Virus record (IMG/VR): IMGVR_UViG_3300041405_000397
Location: 1 to 53,374 of that record
Source of the DNA: a virus
Length of the DNA stretch: 53,374 nt
Reading direction: 5' to 3' (one strand)
A model generated the notes under the pieces. That model worked only from the letters and a program-made list of their open reading frames with translations, was not told the DNA's origin and searched no databases. The position numbers and the translations under genes were made by a program. Shown here one piece after another: positions 46,700-53,374 of this stretch (positions within the stretch are counted from its first letter, which is position 1; every line of letters starts with the position of its first letter).

Positions 46700-47595
46700 G
46701 CAACGAAATTATGCACCCGCCGGTCAATGAGGCCGACACCAAAGCAGCAATCTTCAGCCCTACCGGCCTGCAGAAGCTTCAGGCATTTGCCGAGGTTATG
46801 GCGCAGGGCAAAGCAACCGTGCCCGCCCACCTTGCCGGTAAGCCTGCTGACTGCCTGGCTATCGCATTGCAGGCCGCTCAGTGGGGAATGAATCCTTACG
46901 CCGTGGCGCAGAAAACGCACCTGGTAAACGGCGTGCTGGGCTATGAGGCGCAACTGGTCAATGCGGTAATCACCAGCTCCACCGCCGTGCAGGGCCGGTT
47001 CAAATACGACTACGGCGGCGACTGGGGTAAGTTCAAGCCGGGCGTGGCGAATGCCGCTAATGAAAAAGGCCTGTTTGTACGCGTAGGCGCTGTGTTGCGC
47101 GGTGAAACAGAAATCACCTGGGGTGAGCCGCTGTATATGGAGTTCGTCACCACCCGCAACTCCCCGCTGTGGAAAACCGCACCGAAGCAGCAGCTGGCGT
47201 ATCTGGCCGTTAAATACTGGGCCCGCCTCTACTGCCCGGACGTGATTCTCGGTGTTTACACTTCGGACGAATTTGAGCAGCAGGAGCGCGCAGAACGCGA
47301 CGTTACTCCTGCCCGGTCCCGACATGACCTGAACAACCTGATCAACAGCAAGCCTGAGCAGAAGGCAGCAGAGCGTGAGCTGAACCCGGCGCAGGAAGAG
47401 AAGCCACAACGCACACCTGATGAGCTGCTGGCTGACTTTACTGAAGCTGCAGGCAAGGCTGCTGGTCTGGCAGAGCTGGACAGGTTCTATAAGTATGCTG
47501 CGCAAAAGCTGGCGAGTGATAGCGACCGCCTAGACAGGGCAACGGACGTTTATCAGATCCGCAAAGTTGAGATCGAAGAAGCAGCGCAGGGTTAA
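46696..47595 (+). CDS. recT: RecT single-strand annealing protein
   Basis: 299 residues. RecT core: ALQAAQWGMNPYAVAQKTHL, GYEAQLVNAVI, YDYGGDWGKF and WKTAPKQQLAYLAVKYWARL. The C-terminal third is charged and linker-like, as usual. Anneals complementary single strands and works with the exonuclease upstream. Confidence 0.95.
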   Translation: MSNEIMHPPVNEADTKAAIFSPTGLQKLQAFAEVMAQGKATVPAHLAGKPADCLAIALQAAQWGMNPYAVAQKTHLVNGVLGYEAQLVNAVITSSTAVQGRFKYDYGGDWGKFKPGVANAANEKGLFVRVGAVLRGETEITWGEPLYMEFVTTRNSPLWKTAPKQQLAYLAVKYWARLYCPDVILGVYTSDEFEQQERAERDVTPARSRHDLNNLINSKPEQKAAERELNPAQEEKPQRTPDELLADFTEAAGKAAGLAELDRFYKYAAQKLASDSDRLDRATDVYQIRKVEIEEAAQG

Positions 47596-47874
47596 CCATC
47601 ATATGCGGTGTTAATCGCCGCAGATTATCAGACATAAACTACGGCGGCTAAGGAGATAATTCTAATAGGCTTTGTTCTGCTTATCATATTAGTCATGCAT
47701 GCTATATCCCAAAGTGATGGTATATGAGACAGTAAAGCCGATAATATTTCATCGCCTTCGCATCACCCTGTTTCAATGCACCGAAGTCAACCTTCAGGTA
47801 AAAGCTTTTCTCTTCGGCTATCGAGTTAGGTGAGGTTGGTTATGTAACCTGTTTTAACAGAAGGAAAAAGAAAC
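47596..47874. other. Intergenic, no gene recognised
   Basis: 279 bases after recT. No reading frame with a good start. A weak CGCCG / CGGCG pairing lies at about 47612-47647. It may hold a terminator and the promoter for the next small gene; nothing stronger is visible. Confidence 0.4.
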
Positions 47875-48087
47875 GTGAGCAAAATAATTTTGCAGGTGCA
47901 TTATAAGGATACCGGACTAACTGAAACTGAAGCATTTACTAAAATTCCTCGGCTCGGAGAGATTATTAAGCGCCCTGGAGACAACGGCGTAGCAGTAAAA
48001 TATCGCGTTGAAGGGCGTACCGGAATGGGATATAGAGAAGATAGTTCAGAACCCTGCCAGATTAGAATCGCCAGGGTTGATGAGTGA
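47875..48087 (+). CDS. Small hypothetical protein
   Basis: 70 residues from a GTG with AAGGAAA upstream. Beta-rich (KIILQVHYKDTGLTETEAFT, AVKYRVEGRTGMGYR) and basic. It ends 16 bases before a terminator, so it is probably a single-gene unit. Unknown. Confidence 0.65.
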   Translation: MSKIILQVHYKDTGLTETEAFTKIPRLGEIIKRPGDNGVAVKYRVEGRTGMGYREDSSEPCQIRIARVDE

Positions 48088-48102
48088 AAGTCAGACTTCA
48101 TT

Positions 48103-48128
48103 AAACCGCCCATCAAGGCGGTTTTTTT
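48103..48128 (+). terminator. Rho-independent terminator
   Basis: AAACCGCC, loop CATCAA, GGCGGTTT, then T residues to 48128. Confidence 0.85.
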
Positions 48129-48333
48129 ATGTTGCACAAGGGTGGATCAGATCTCCTCCATCTTCCCTGTTATCCAACATCTCAACGAAAGAATTTACAA
48201 TCCACTCAAAGCTTAGAGCAGATGAAGGTACGGAAATTAGAGCCTTAGTCATTTGACATGATTTGGGTGGGCTAAAATCATCTGCAAAGCATAAAGTTTT
48301 GACATCAAGGGTCGATGTATTAAATGTAGGCAT
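48127..48333 (-). CDS. Possible small leftward gene
   Basis: 68 residues from the ATG at 48333 (MPTFNTSTLDVKTLCFADDF to DGGDLIHPCAT). It occupies a stretch where no rightward gene lies and ends at the terminator. The ribosome site is weak (GAGC). Real or not cannot be decided from sequence alone. Confidence 0.35.
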   Translation of the reverse strand: MPTFNTSTLDVKTLCFADDFSPPKSCQMTKALISVPSSALSFEWIVNSFVEMLDNREDGGDLIHPCAT

Positions 48334-48361
48334 TTTGCTCAGCTCATGATTAGGAGAGGAG

Positions 48362-48610
48362 ATGACCCCGGTTAAAATTGTATATATTGGATTCACTCTT
48401 AGTGGAAGAATCAACCAACAACATCCTGATAGTAATAACTCATTTACCACTGTAACGACTATCGAGATAGACAAGGCTGCGGACAGCATCAATCTTTTTA
48501 AGGACTGGCCACGAAGTCAGGGGGTTTACTTTAAGCATGCTCCTTATGGAAGTGGCGATTACTTCTTGATTTATGAAACGCCATCAATGTATATATTTCA
48601 AAGTCGCTAA
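48362..48610 (+). CDS. Small hypothetical protein
   Basis: 82 residues, ATG preceded by AGGAGAGGAG. Beta-alpha pattern (PVKIVYIGFTLSGRINQ, TTIEIDKAADSINLFKDWPR, YFLIYETPSMYIF). Followed by its own terminator. Unknown cargo-type gene. Confidence 0.65.
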   Translation: MTPVKIVYIGFTLSGRINQQHPDSNNSFTTVTTIEIDKAADSINLFKDWPRSQGVYFKHAPYGSGDYFLIYETPSMYIFQSR

Positions 48611-48628
48611 TTTGACGTGCGCAAATAA

Positions 48629-48652
48629 ACCTCGCCTTGGCGGGGTTTTTTA
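48629..48652 (+). terminator. Rho-independent terminator
   Basis: CCTCGCC, TT, GGCGGGG and a T run; one T-G pair in the stem. Confidence 0.8.
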
Positions 48653-48678
48653 TTGCCTGCAATTGGAGCGAAAGGAAA

Positions 48679-48900
48679 GTGTCGCCAGAGACTGAAAACG
48701 CAGTCCGGTCCGTAGCGCGCCAGTGCAGAATGGAAATCATTGCTACCACGAAAGACAAACCTCGTTCTGAGCACGATCCAATAATCACTGCCCTACTCGA
48801 TAAACACGCTAAAACAATCCAAAACCTGCCGCTCAATACTTTCAGAGCGAAGGCATGGCTTGGGTATTACATCCGCCAGATTGAAAAGGAGAAATCATGA
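48679..48900 (+). CDS. Small hypothetical protein
   Basis: 73 residues from a GTG at 48679 with AAGGAAA before it; an upstream extension would run into the terminator. Helical, basic (NAVRSVARQCRMEIIATTKD, FRAKAWLGYYIRQIEKEKS). Overlaps the next gene as ATGA. Confidence 0.6.
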   Translation: MSPETENAVRSVARQCRMEIIATTKDKPRSEHDPIITALLDKHAKTIQNLPLNTFRAKAWLGYYIRQIEKEKS

Positions 48901-49232
48901 TACAGGATGAAATCAGCCAGTTGCCAAAGGATCGGCTTATCGCCCTGGCTAAGCTCGCAGCTGAAACAGCCGGCGGTGGTGACTATCACGATCGAATTAT
49001 TTTTGAAGCATGTGGTGAGCCCGGTGACTTCAATCCGCTGTCCAATTCCGATCACGCGATGATTGTCGCCGCCCGGCTGGAAATGACCATCAGCTTCGGC
49101 GATTCAGTGGTTCTGGTGACGGAGCCAGACGGTCTGGAATCGCGCACCATCGAATATACCTCTACCGGCCGCATTGCTGCCATGCGTAAAGCTATCACCC
49201 TGCTCGCTGCCGACTCCGCACAGTACATCTAA
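48897..49232 (+). CDS. Phage ABA-sandwich-like protein
   Basis: 111 residues. Helical start (QLPKDRLIALAKLAAETAGG), then GDFNPLSNSDHAMIVAARLE, a pattern seen in small phage proteins of the ABA-sandwich or DUF2591 kind. No catalytic residues known. Probably a general accessory protein of the left operon. Confidence 0.6.
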   Translation: MIQDEISQLPKDRLIALAKLAAETAGGGDYHDRIIFEACGEPGDFNPLSNSDHAMIVAARLEMTISFGDSVVLVTEPDGLESRTIEYTSTGRIAAMRKAITLLAADSAQYI

Positions 49233-49278
49233 CCAAACCCATCAACTTTAACTATCGCGCCCTGCGTGAGGAATAACT

Positions 49279-49758
49279 ATGTCTGAAATCAGCATTCTCG
49301 ATATGTGCTGCGGCTCCCGTATGTTCTGGATGGATAAGCAGGACAGCAGAGCCGTGTTCACAGATAAGCGTGAAGAGAAGCATATTTTATGCGATGGACG
49401 GTTACTGGAAATCAGCCCCGACATTATCGCTGACTTCCGTGCTCTTCCATTCCCTGACAGCACATTCTCTCAGGTTGTGTTTGACCCGCCTCATCTCGAA
49501 CGCGCCGGTGAAAATAGCTGGATGCGTAAAAAATATGGCGCGCTGGATAAGCAGAGCTGGCGTGATGATATCCGCGCTGGATTTGCTGAGGCTTTCAGAG
49601 TGCTGCGGCCACACGGCACATTGATATTCAAATGGAATGAAACACAGATTCCAGTCAGTCAGGTGATTGCTTTGACAGAGCAGAAGCCAACGATATGGCA
49701 GCGCACCGGCAAGGGTGACAAAACTCACTGGATTATCTTTCTGAAGCCAGGCATATGA
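49279..49758 (+). CDS. Class I SAM-dependent methyltransferase
   Basis: 159 residues. SAM-binding start ILDMCCGSRMF (6-16) and catalytic motif IV VFDPPHLE (Asp69-Pro-Pro-His), the DPPx type of amino-methylating (N6-adenine or N4-cytosine) enzymes. EAFRVLRPHGTLIFKWNE is motif V-VI. There is no separate target recognition domain, so the substrate may be a short site, RNA or protein. Common near int in enterobacterial phages. Confidence 0.85.
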   Translation: MSEISILDMCCGSRMFWMDKQDSRAVFTDKREEKHILCDGRLLEISPDIIADFRALPFPDSTFSQVVFDPPHLERAGENSWMRKKYGALDKQSWRDDIRAGFAEAFRVLRPHGTLIFKWNETQIPVSQVIALTEQKPTIWQRTGKGDKTHWIIFLKPGI

Positions 49759-49859
49759 ACACCCTCCCCGGCATCACCCCGGTTGAGTTCTGGTTATGGC
49801 TCAGCCTCACCCTTTTAATTATCACTATATTCATCGGCGGCAGACCGCCAGAGGAGTAG
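49755..49859 (+). CDS. Tiny membrane protein
   Basis: 34 residues with one membrane helix (FWLWLSLTLLIITIFIGG). It starts inside the methyltransferase stop (ATGA) and ends two bases before the excisionase start, so it is translationally linked to both. Function unknown. Confidence 0.6.
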   Translation: MNTLPGITPVEFWLWLSLTLLIITIFIGGRPPEE

Positions 49860-49861
49860 CT

Positions 49862-50056
49862 ATGGAGTCCCCATATATGACGTTTGAAGAGACAGCGGCA
49901 TTTTTTCGTCGCTCAGTTAAAACGATTCACAACTGGAACAGCAGAAACCGTAAGACCGGCGAAAAAAGAATGAGTGGCTTTCCCGATCCGGTGCATCACG
50001 GCCTGTTCTTAAAAAGTGAAATTGAGCACTATGGAAAATTACATTGTCAGGATTGA
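49862..50056 (+). CDS. xis: Excisionase candidate (AlpA/MerR-like)
   Basis: 64 residues from the ATG at 49862 with GAGGAG upstream. Winged-helix pattern YMTFEETAAFFRRSVKTIHN and WNSRNRKTGEKRMSGFPDPV with FLKSEIEHY, as in AlpA-type excisionases. It is last in the PL operon and its end overlaps the convergent int gene by 18 bases. Likely directs Int to excision. Confidence 0.75.
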   Translation: MESPYMTFEETAAFFRRSVKTIHNWNSRNRKTGEKRMSGFPDPVHHGLFLKSEIEHYGKLHCQD

Positions 50057-51280
50057 GCGAACATTGCTCTCTCCATTCACTATACTCATCACGGTTGCCC
50101 ACCAGGCGGTGTAAGCTTTTCTCTGTTCATCAAGGTAATCATTGTGGTCATAAACTGCCCATACGCCCGGTAGTTTATGGCCCAGCATTACTTCGCACAC
50201 ATGAGGTGGCGCGATTGGCGACCACCGCGTTCTTGCTGTCCTTCTTAGATCGTGCATAGAAAAATGCGGCAAGATTTTATTTCTCGTTCTCTGGTAGTAA
50301 CTCATAACTGTCTTCGGCAACGATAACACCGAGGAACTGTTCAGCATTTTCCCTTTATCCTTCGTCAGCGAACTTTCAAAAACCCACTCGCAACCTTTGC
50401 TTAATTGCATTGCCTCCTCTATCAACTTTTGCGCTGCGGGTATTATGGGGCGTTTTATCGGCTTACCATTTGCTCCGCCTTTATGGTTCTCAGGTGGAAC
50501 CGTCCAAATAGCGTGCTCGAAATCAAAATCGCAATGCCTGCTTTGCAAAATCTCTCCGGAGCGGCACCCAAAGAGCAAGATCAGCTGAATTAAAAGAGCG
50601 TTCTTACGGCGCATCGAGGTATTTTCGAATACTTCAAAGAGGAGCCTGATCTCATCATCATTTAATACGCGGCTTGTAGAACTCCTTCGCATACCCAAAT
50701 CCTGAGACTTGATAGTTTCTAAAGGGGTTGTCTCTACCATCTTCCGTCTTAAGGCCCATGAATGCGCCTGCTTTGCGCTGGTTAATATGCGACGCGCAAT
50801 ACCGGGTCTTTTTCTGAGAATTTCTTCAATCAGCGCGATCCAGACATGTGCACCAGCCGAGTCATGGGGAATGTGGCCGATTTTAGGAAAAACGTGTATC
50901 TCAAAAGTTCGAAGGATCTGATCTGCGTTTTTGATGTTTACCTTTGCATAGACGCGATCCCACTCACGTACAACATCTTCAACAGTTTTGATTGCACTGT
51001 TTCTTTGGAGCTTGGTAGCAAGATAAATTTGCGCATCCATGCCCTCCTCCAGAGCCCTTTTTATTTTTAGTACCTCTTCACGCGCGTCTTTCAAGCCCAG
51101 TGATGGATAGGTTCCAATATCAACACGCTTTTGCTTACTTTCGAACATGTAGCGAAGCTGGAAAACCACCTTACCCTTTCGTGAAACTCTGACAGACAGT
51201 CCATCCCTGTCGGTTTTTTCAAACACTTTCTCATGCTCTTTATTCATTATCGAACGCAGGAAGCTATCAGTAAGGGACAT
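50039..51280 (-). CDS. int: Tyrosine integrase (P4-type)
   Basis: 413 residues. N-terminal DUF4102-like domain (DGLSVRVSRKGKVVFQLRYM, VDIGTYPSLGLKDAREEV), core-binding domain from about 95, catalytic domain with Arg240 (FGCRSGEI), Lys267, His343-x-x-Arg346 (HDLRRTAR), His368 (LGHK) and Tyr377 or 382 (VYDHNDYL). It starts about 220 bases from attR and is read away from it. P4-type integrases mostly use tRNA genes; this one uses the 5' end of a protein gene. Confidence 0.95.
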   Translation of the reverse strand: MSLTDSFLRSIMNKEHEKVFEKTDRDGLSVRVSRKGKVVFQLRYMFESKQKRVDIGTYPSLGLKDAREEVLKIKRALEEGMDAQIYLATKLQRNSAIKTVEDVVREWDRVYAKVNIKNADQILRTFEIHVFPKIGHIPHDSAGAHVWIALIEEILRKRPGIARRILTSAKQAHSWALRRKMVETTPLETIKSQDLGMRRSSTSRVLNDDEIRLLFEVFENTSMRRKNALLIQLILLFGCRSGEILQSRHCDFDFEHAIWTVPPENHKGGANGKPIKRPIIPAAQKLIEEAMQLSKGCEWVFESSLTKDKGKMLNSSSVLSLPKTVMSYYQRTRNKILPHFSMHDLRRTARTRWSPIAPPHVCEVMLGHKLPGVWAVYDHNDYLDEQRKAYTAWWATVMSIVNGESNVRSILTM

Positions 51281-51330
51281 AGACGGACCTTTAGTAGATA
51301 AAAAAGATAGCTACAGAATATCTGAAATTA

Positions 51331-51350
51331 TGTACTAAAACATGTACATA
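51331..51350. promoter_or_regulatory. Candidate integrase arm-type sites (right)
   Basis: TGTACTAA (51331-51338) and the palindromic ATGTACAT (51342-51349), matching the paired octamers at 952-971. About 150 bases from the core, also close to the int start, where they may allow Int to repress itself. Confidence 0.5.
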
Positions 51351-51499
51351 TTTTTTAGGGAATGACAGGTAATTCTTGGGATTATAGGGGATGATTGGGG
51401 AAGGAAATGAATCATTAAACTCAATAAAACAAAGACATTTAGGGATGCATTGGGATTATTAGAGATTTGCGGAGCGTTCACAACTCATTACAGAGATAG

Positions 51500-51544
51500 A
51501 TAAGCTGTTTTATGTCCATTATCTTTATTTATCAACCACTTAAA
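51500..51544. repeat. attR core, 45-base direct repeat
   Basis: Identical to attL 878-922. It still carries a copy of the LysR start codon and first codons, which here lead only into phage DNA. Confidence 0.93.
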
Positions 51545-51948
51545 TTTAATACAGAGATCAGTTACAAAACGGTGTACGTCGTTATGCGCGCGTAAAATTT
51601 TACCCTGTTAAGCCCGCCGCTTATCTGCCGAATAGCAGCGATCAGTGTCAGTTAATGGGCGCTTTATAGTAGCATGGCAGGCATTGTGAGCTTTGCGGAT
51701 CAGGCTGTAGGGGATAATTCTTACGCGTGTATTGCTGGCTGAGCATAGCAAGCCAGAACAGAATGACGTTACCCGCGGAATGAAAGGATTTTATTGTCAG
51801 CAGAGTGTCGCTGACGGTTCGCTGCGTTTAACTGGCGTGAATGACTGATAAACCTGTTAACGCTGGCTGGGGCATTTTTTGCCCTCTTTTTACAGGCTAT
51901 TTTTATTCTATTGATTAGCAGAGCTGATTTCCCTGGTGCGCTTACTGC
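51545..51948. other. Original upstream region of the host LysR gene
   Basis: About 400 bases with no gene. 51598-51706 matches 978-1086 of the phage. Before integration this DNA led into the LysR gene at 1-897. No clear promoter could be fixed by eye. Confidence 0.65.
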
Positions 51949-52086
51949 TTATTTAGTGGGATACGGCCATGCGTGATCCATACCGATCATCGATAGTGAA
52001 CCGCTGGCGGCGAAGTACACAATCATTAACGTAAATATTACAAATGCCGTGATTTCAATAGATTTTATCAGATGATGCTTAGCCAT
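51949..52086 (-). CDS. Small host membrane protein
   Basis: 45 residues, MAKHHLIKSIEITAFVIFTL to DHAWPYPTK. One membrane helix (AFVIFTLMIVYFAA) with a basic cytoplasmic start. The ATG has AGAGGG upstream on its strand. Looks like one of the many short single-helix proteins of enterobacteria; no name recognised. Confidence 0.6.
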   Translation of the reverse strand: MAKHHLIKSIEITAFVIFTLMIVYFAASGSLSMIGMDHAWPYPTK

Positions 52087-52517
52087 AAATAGCCCTCTTA
52101 CGGTTGTGTGTATTGAACTGCTCCTGTGTAATTTAGAATGTTACCGGTAAAGTGCAAGCCTGCTTTACATAAGGAAACATAAAGAGTTAGCCGTCTCATA
52201 GCGCAGAACATATGTGCTCGGAGGGTAAGTGAACAACAGGTAGAAAATGATGAAGTCGTAGTGAATGATGTTGTGTACTGGCGCATGGCTTATCTTGCTG
52301 CATTAGCTTCAAGGCGAGCGGTGCAAATAGCGGAAAATGCCTGATGAGGGATCGGCCAGCAGCCTGCGGGTTTCAACAGATTCAGCGAAAGCGAGCAGAA
52401 CGGGATAACACAGACGAAGAGAATGCGCCGTTGCCGCAGGGCAATGGCGCAGGGGTGAACATCAGAGGATGGCGGCTTCGCTACATCGTTGAGGCGGCTA
52501 CGTTATCAAGTGCCCGA
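52087..52517. other. Host intergenic region, nothing recognised
   Basis: 431 bases. Short open frames exist on both strands but none has a ribosome site and protein-like composition together. Confidence 0.4.
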
Positions 52518-52772
52518 CTAGCTGCTCAGCGATTTAGTCTGTACCAATATTAACGGGCATTTTCTGACCTTGCAGGCCTGTGAATAGGCCAGCTCGCAAA
52601 CGTCACAGAGATCTCTTATATCTGACTCATATTCATATTCCATGTAATAACGAAAGTTGCCATCACAGGGCTGGGTTCTCCAGAATCGTTGCGGCTCCAG
52701 CACTTCATCAAGTTGCCTGAATGTCAGGCCCGTTGGGTTATGAAAACCCACTCTTACCAGGTATGTAGTCAT
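52518..52772 (-). CDS. Host hypothetical protein
   Basis: 84 residues, MTTYLVRVGFHNPTGLTFRQ to LILVQTKSLSS. FWRTQPCDGNFRYYMEYEYE and four Cys in the second half (CDVCELAYSQACKVRKC) suggest a small folded, maybe metal-binding protein. Outside the prophage. Unknown. Confidence 0.55.
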   Translation of the reverse strand: MTTYLVRVGFHNPTGLTFRQLDEVLEPQRFWRTQPCDGNFRYYMEYEYESDIRDLCDVCELAYSQACKVRKCPLILVQTKSLSS

Positions 52773-53137
52773 GCAATGATTATTCCCCTAACCGTGTCCG
52801 GGTAGCCAGCCGGTATTAATTCTCATTGAGATAGGAGAAACCTAACCTGAAGGCTTATGGCCGCCACGTTATCAACGGGATAATACCTGAGAATCCCCGC
52901 AAGCAGCTGAGCGTGAGCACGCGCAAGTGAAACGGCGGCGGCTTCCTTTGGTGGTTGAAGAAGGAGTAATGGTATGGCGTGAAAGGTAGAGAGGTTTGCC
53001 GGACAACGCCGCAGAGAAAAGCAAGGTTGCCAGGCGAGACGAACGTCTCTGATAGGGTGCCGAAAAAGCTGAAAGCAAGGAATGTGCTGAGAAAAGGTGC
53101 CTGCTTTCGCGGCAGGCGTTATATCCCTTCCGCGTGG
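52773..53137. other. Host intergenic region, nothing recognised
   Basis: 365 bases. A minus-strand frame at 52872-53078 is Ser/Arg-rich with no start signal and is not accepted as a gene. No clear terminator. Confidence 0.4.
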
Positions 53138-53374
53138 TTAGCCTGCTGAGCGCTGTAATACCGGCTCGGCCTGAAGCTCAAGCAGCTGCATCACTTTATT
53201 CATGGTATTCAGCTCATCGGCTGAATAGGTTTTATTGGCAATGAGGTCGATATTCAGCAGTGTCATAATGCTTTCAGCACAGGTTGGGCTGGCCACCGCC
53301 ATTGACAGCATCGCCTGTCCGACCAGAAAGCAGGTATTTTTATACTGCGGATTCACGTCATTATTCTTAGCCAT
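53138..53374 (-). CDS. Host small helical protein
   Basis: 78 residues, MAKNNDVNPQYKNTCFLVGQ to ELQAEPVLQRSAG. Helical, with SADELNTMNKVMQLLELQA. An ATG lies exactly at the window edge, so a start further upstream outside the window cannot be excluded. No family recognised. Confidence 0.6.
   Translation of the reverse strand: MAKNNDVNPQYKNTCFLVGQAMLSMAVASPTCAESIMTLLNIDLIANKTYSADELNTMNKVMQLLELQAEPVLQRSAG

Larger units (their letters stand above)
878..51544. mobile_element. Complete lambdoid prophage
   Basis: A full set of temperate phage modules is bounded by a 45-base exact direct repeat: integrase, early regulation, replication, lysis, terminase, head, tail and tail fibre. Regulation (cI, cro, cII, cIII, N, Q, nut sites, OL and OR) and replication (O and P) are lambda-like. 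The head genes are of another type, with a DUF1073 portal, a DUF2213 protein and a small decoration protein, and the tail is a lambda-like siphovirus tail (J, I, K, L, M). No inactivated core gene was seen, so the prophage may be inducible. A cos or pac site was not identified. Confidence 0.96.

Noticed and set aside
46690-47505. Minus-strand open frame opposite recT
   Set aside because: Shadow of a well recognised gene; composition is that of a reversed coding frame.
52344-52553. Plus-strand open frame in the right host flank
   Set aside because: No ribosome site, overlaps the end of the better supported 52518-52772 gene, and the product has no protein-like pattern.
52872-53078. Minus-strand open frame in the right host flank
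   Set aside because: Low-complexity Ser/Arg-rich product and no start signal.

Overview
The window holds one complete lambdoid prophage of about 50.7 kb with short host flanks on both sides. The host is an Enterobacterales bacterium; an Erwinia or Pantoea relative is my guess from protein style, not something the sequence proves. The prophage sits between two exact 45-base copies of an attachment core, at 878-922 and 51500-51544. The core covers the ATG and first codons of a host LysR-type regulator gene (1-897, minus strand). The host DNA that used to lie upstream of that gene is now beyond 51544, and the prophage carries its own diverged copy of that upstream DNA at 978-1086.

From left to right the layout is as follows. 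923-2112 is the left end, with rightward terminators, a small gene under a LexA box and a leftover 3' fragment of a relative of that gene. 2113-13469 carries tail fibre, host-specificity protein J, tail assembly I and K, tail tip L and M, and the tape measure gene. 13512-17572 is an inserted block with a P22 immI-like switch (Mnt-like, Arc-like and two antirepressors), a membrane protein in the place of P22 sieA, and a small secreted protein. 17673-28361 carries major tail, head-tail joining, capsid, portal and terminase genes, all leftward. 28388-30325 holds accessory genes including a YfbU-domain protein. 30552-31911 is the lysis cassette (holin, lysozyme, Rz, Rz1). 32664-32767 is the late promoter and its terminator, followed by antiterminator Q (32814-33416). 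33413-38067 is a nin-like region. 38064-40500 holds replication genes P and O with an origin inside O, plus a ParB-like gene. 40535-41962 is cII, cro and cI. 42003-43490 holds two unknown genes in the cI operon. 43604-44108 holds OL, PL, nutL and N. 45183-50056 is the left early operon with cIII, exonuclease, RecT, a methyltransferase and an excisionase candidate. 50039-51280 is the integrase.

The control circuit can be read almost completely. Three operators lie between cI and cro and three at PL, all of the form AATAC-N5-GTATT. A CII recognition site (TTGC-N6-TTGC) lies between cro and cII and points at cI. Two nut sites have a boxA and related boxB hairpins, and N resembles P22 N. The Q gene is followed by a good late promoter and a nearby terminator. 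A separate P22-like antirepressor switch sits inside the late operon.

The parts most likely to be new biology are: the two-gene unit downstream of cI, in the place of lambda rexAB, whose first protein has a nucleotidyltransferase-type motif; two tRNA-like elements with shrunken anticodon arms, one of them inside the N leader; the way the phage replaces the promoter of the gene it splits; the LexA-controlled gene at the left end; and a nin region with a tRNA-guanine-transglycosylase-like protein and a PAPS-reductase-like protein, which may point to nucleic acid modification.
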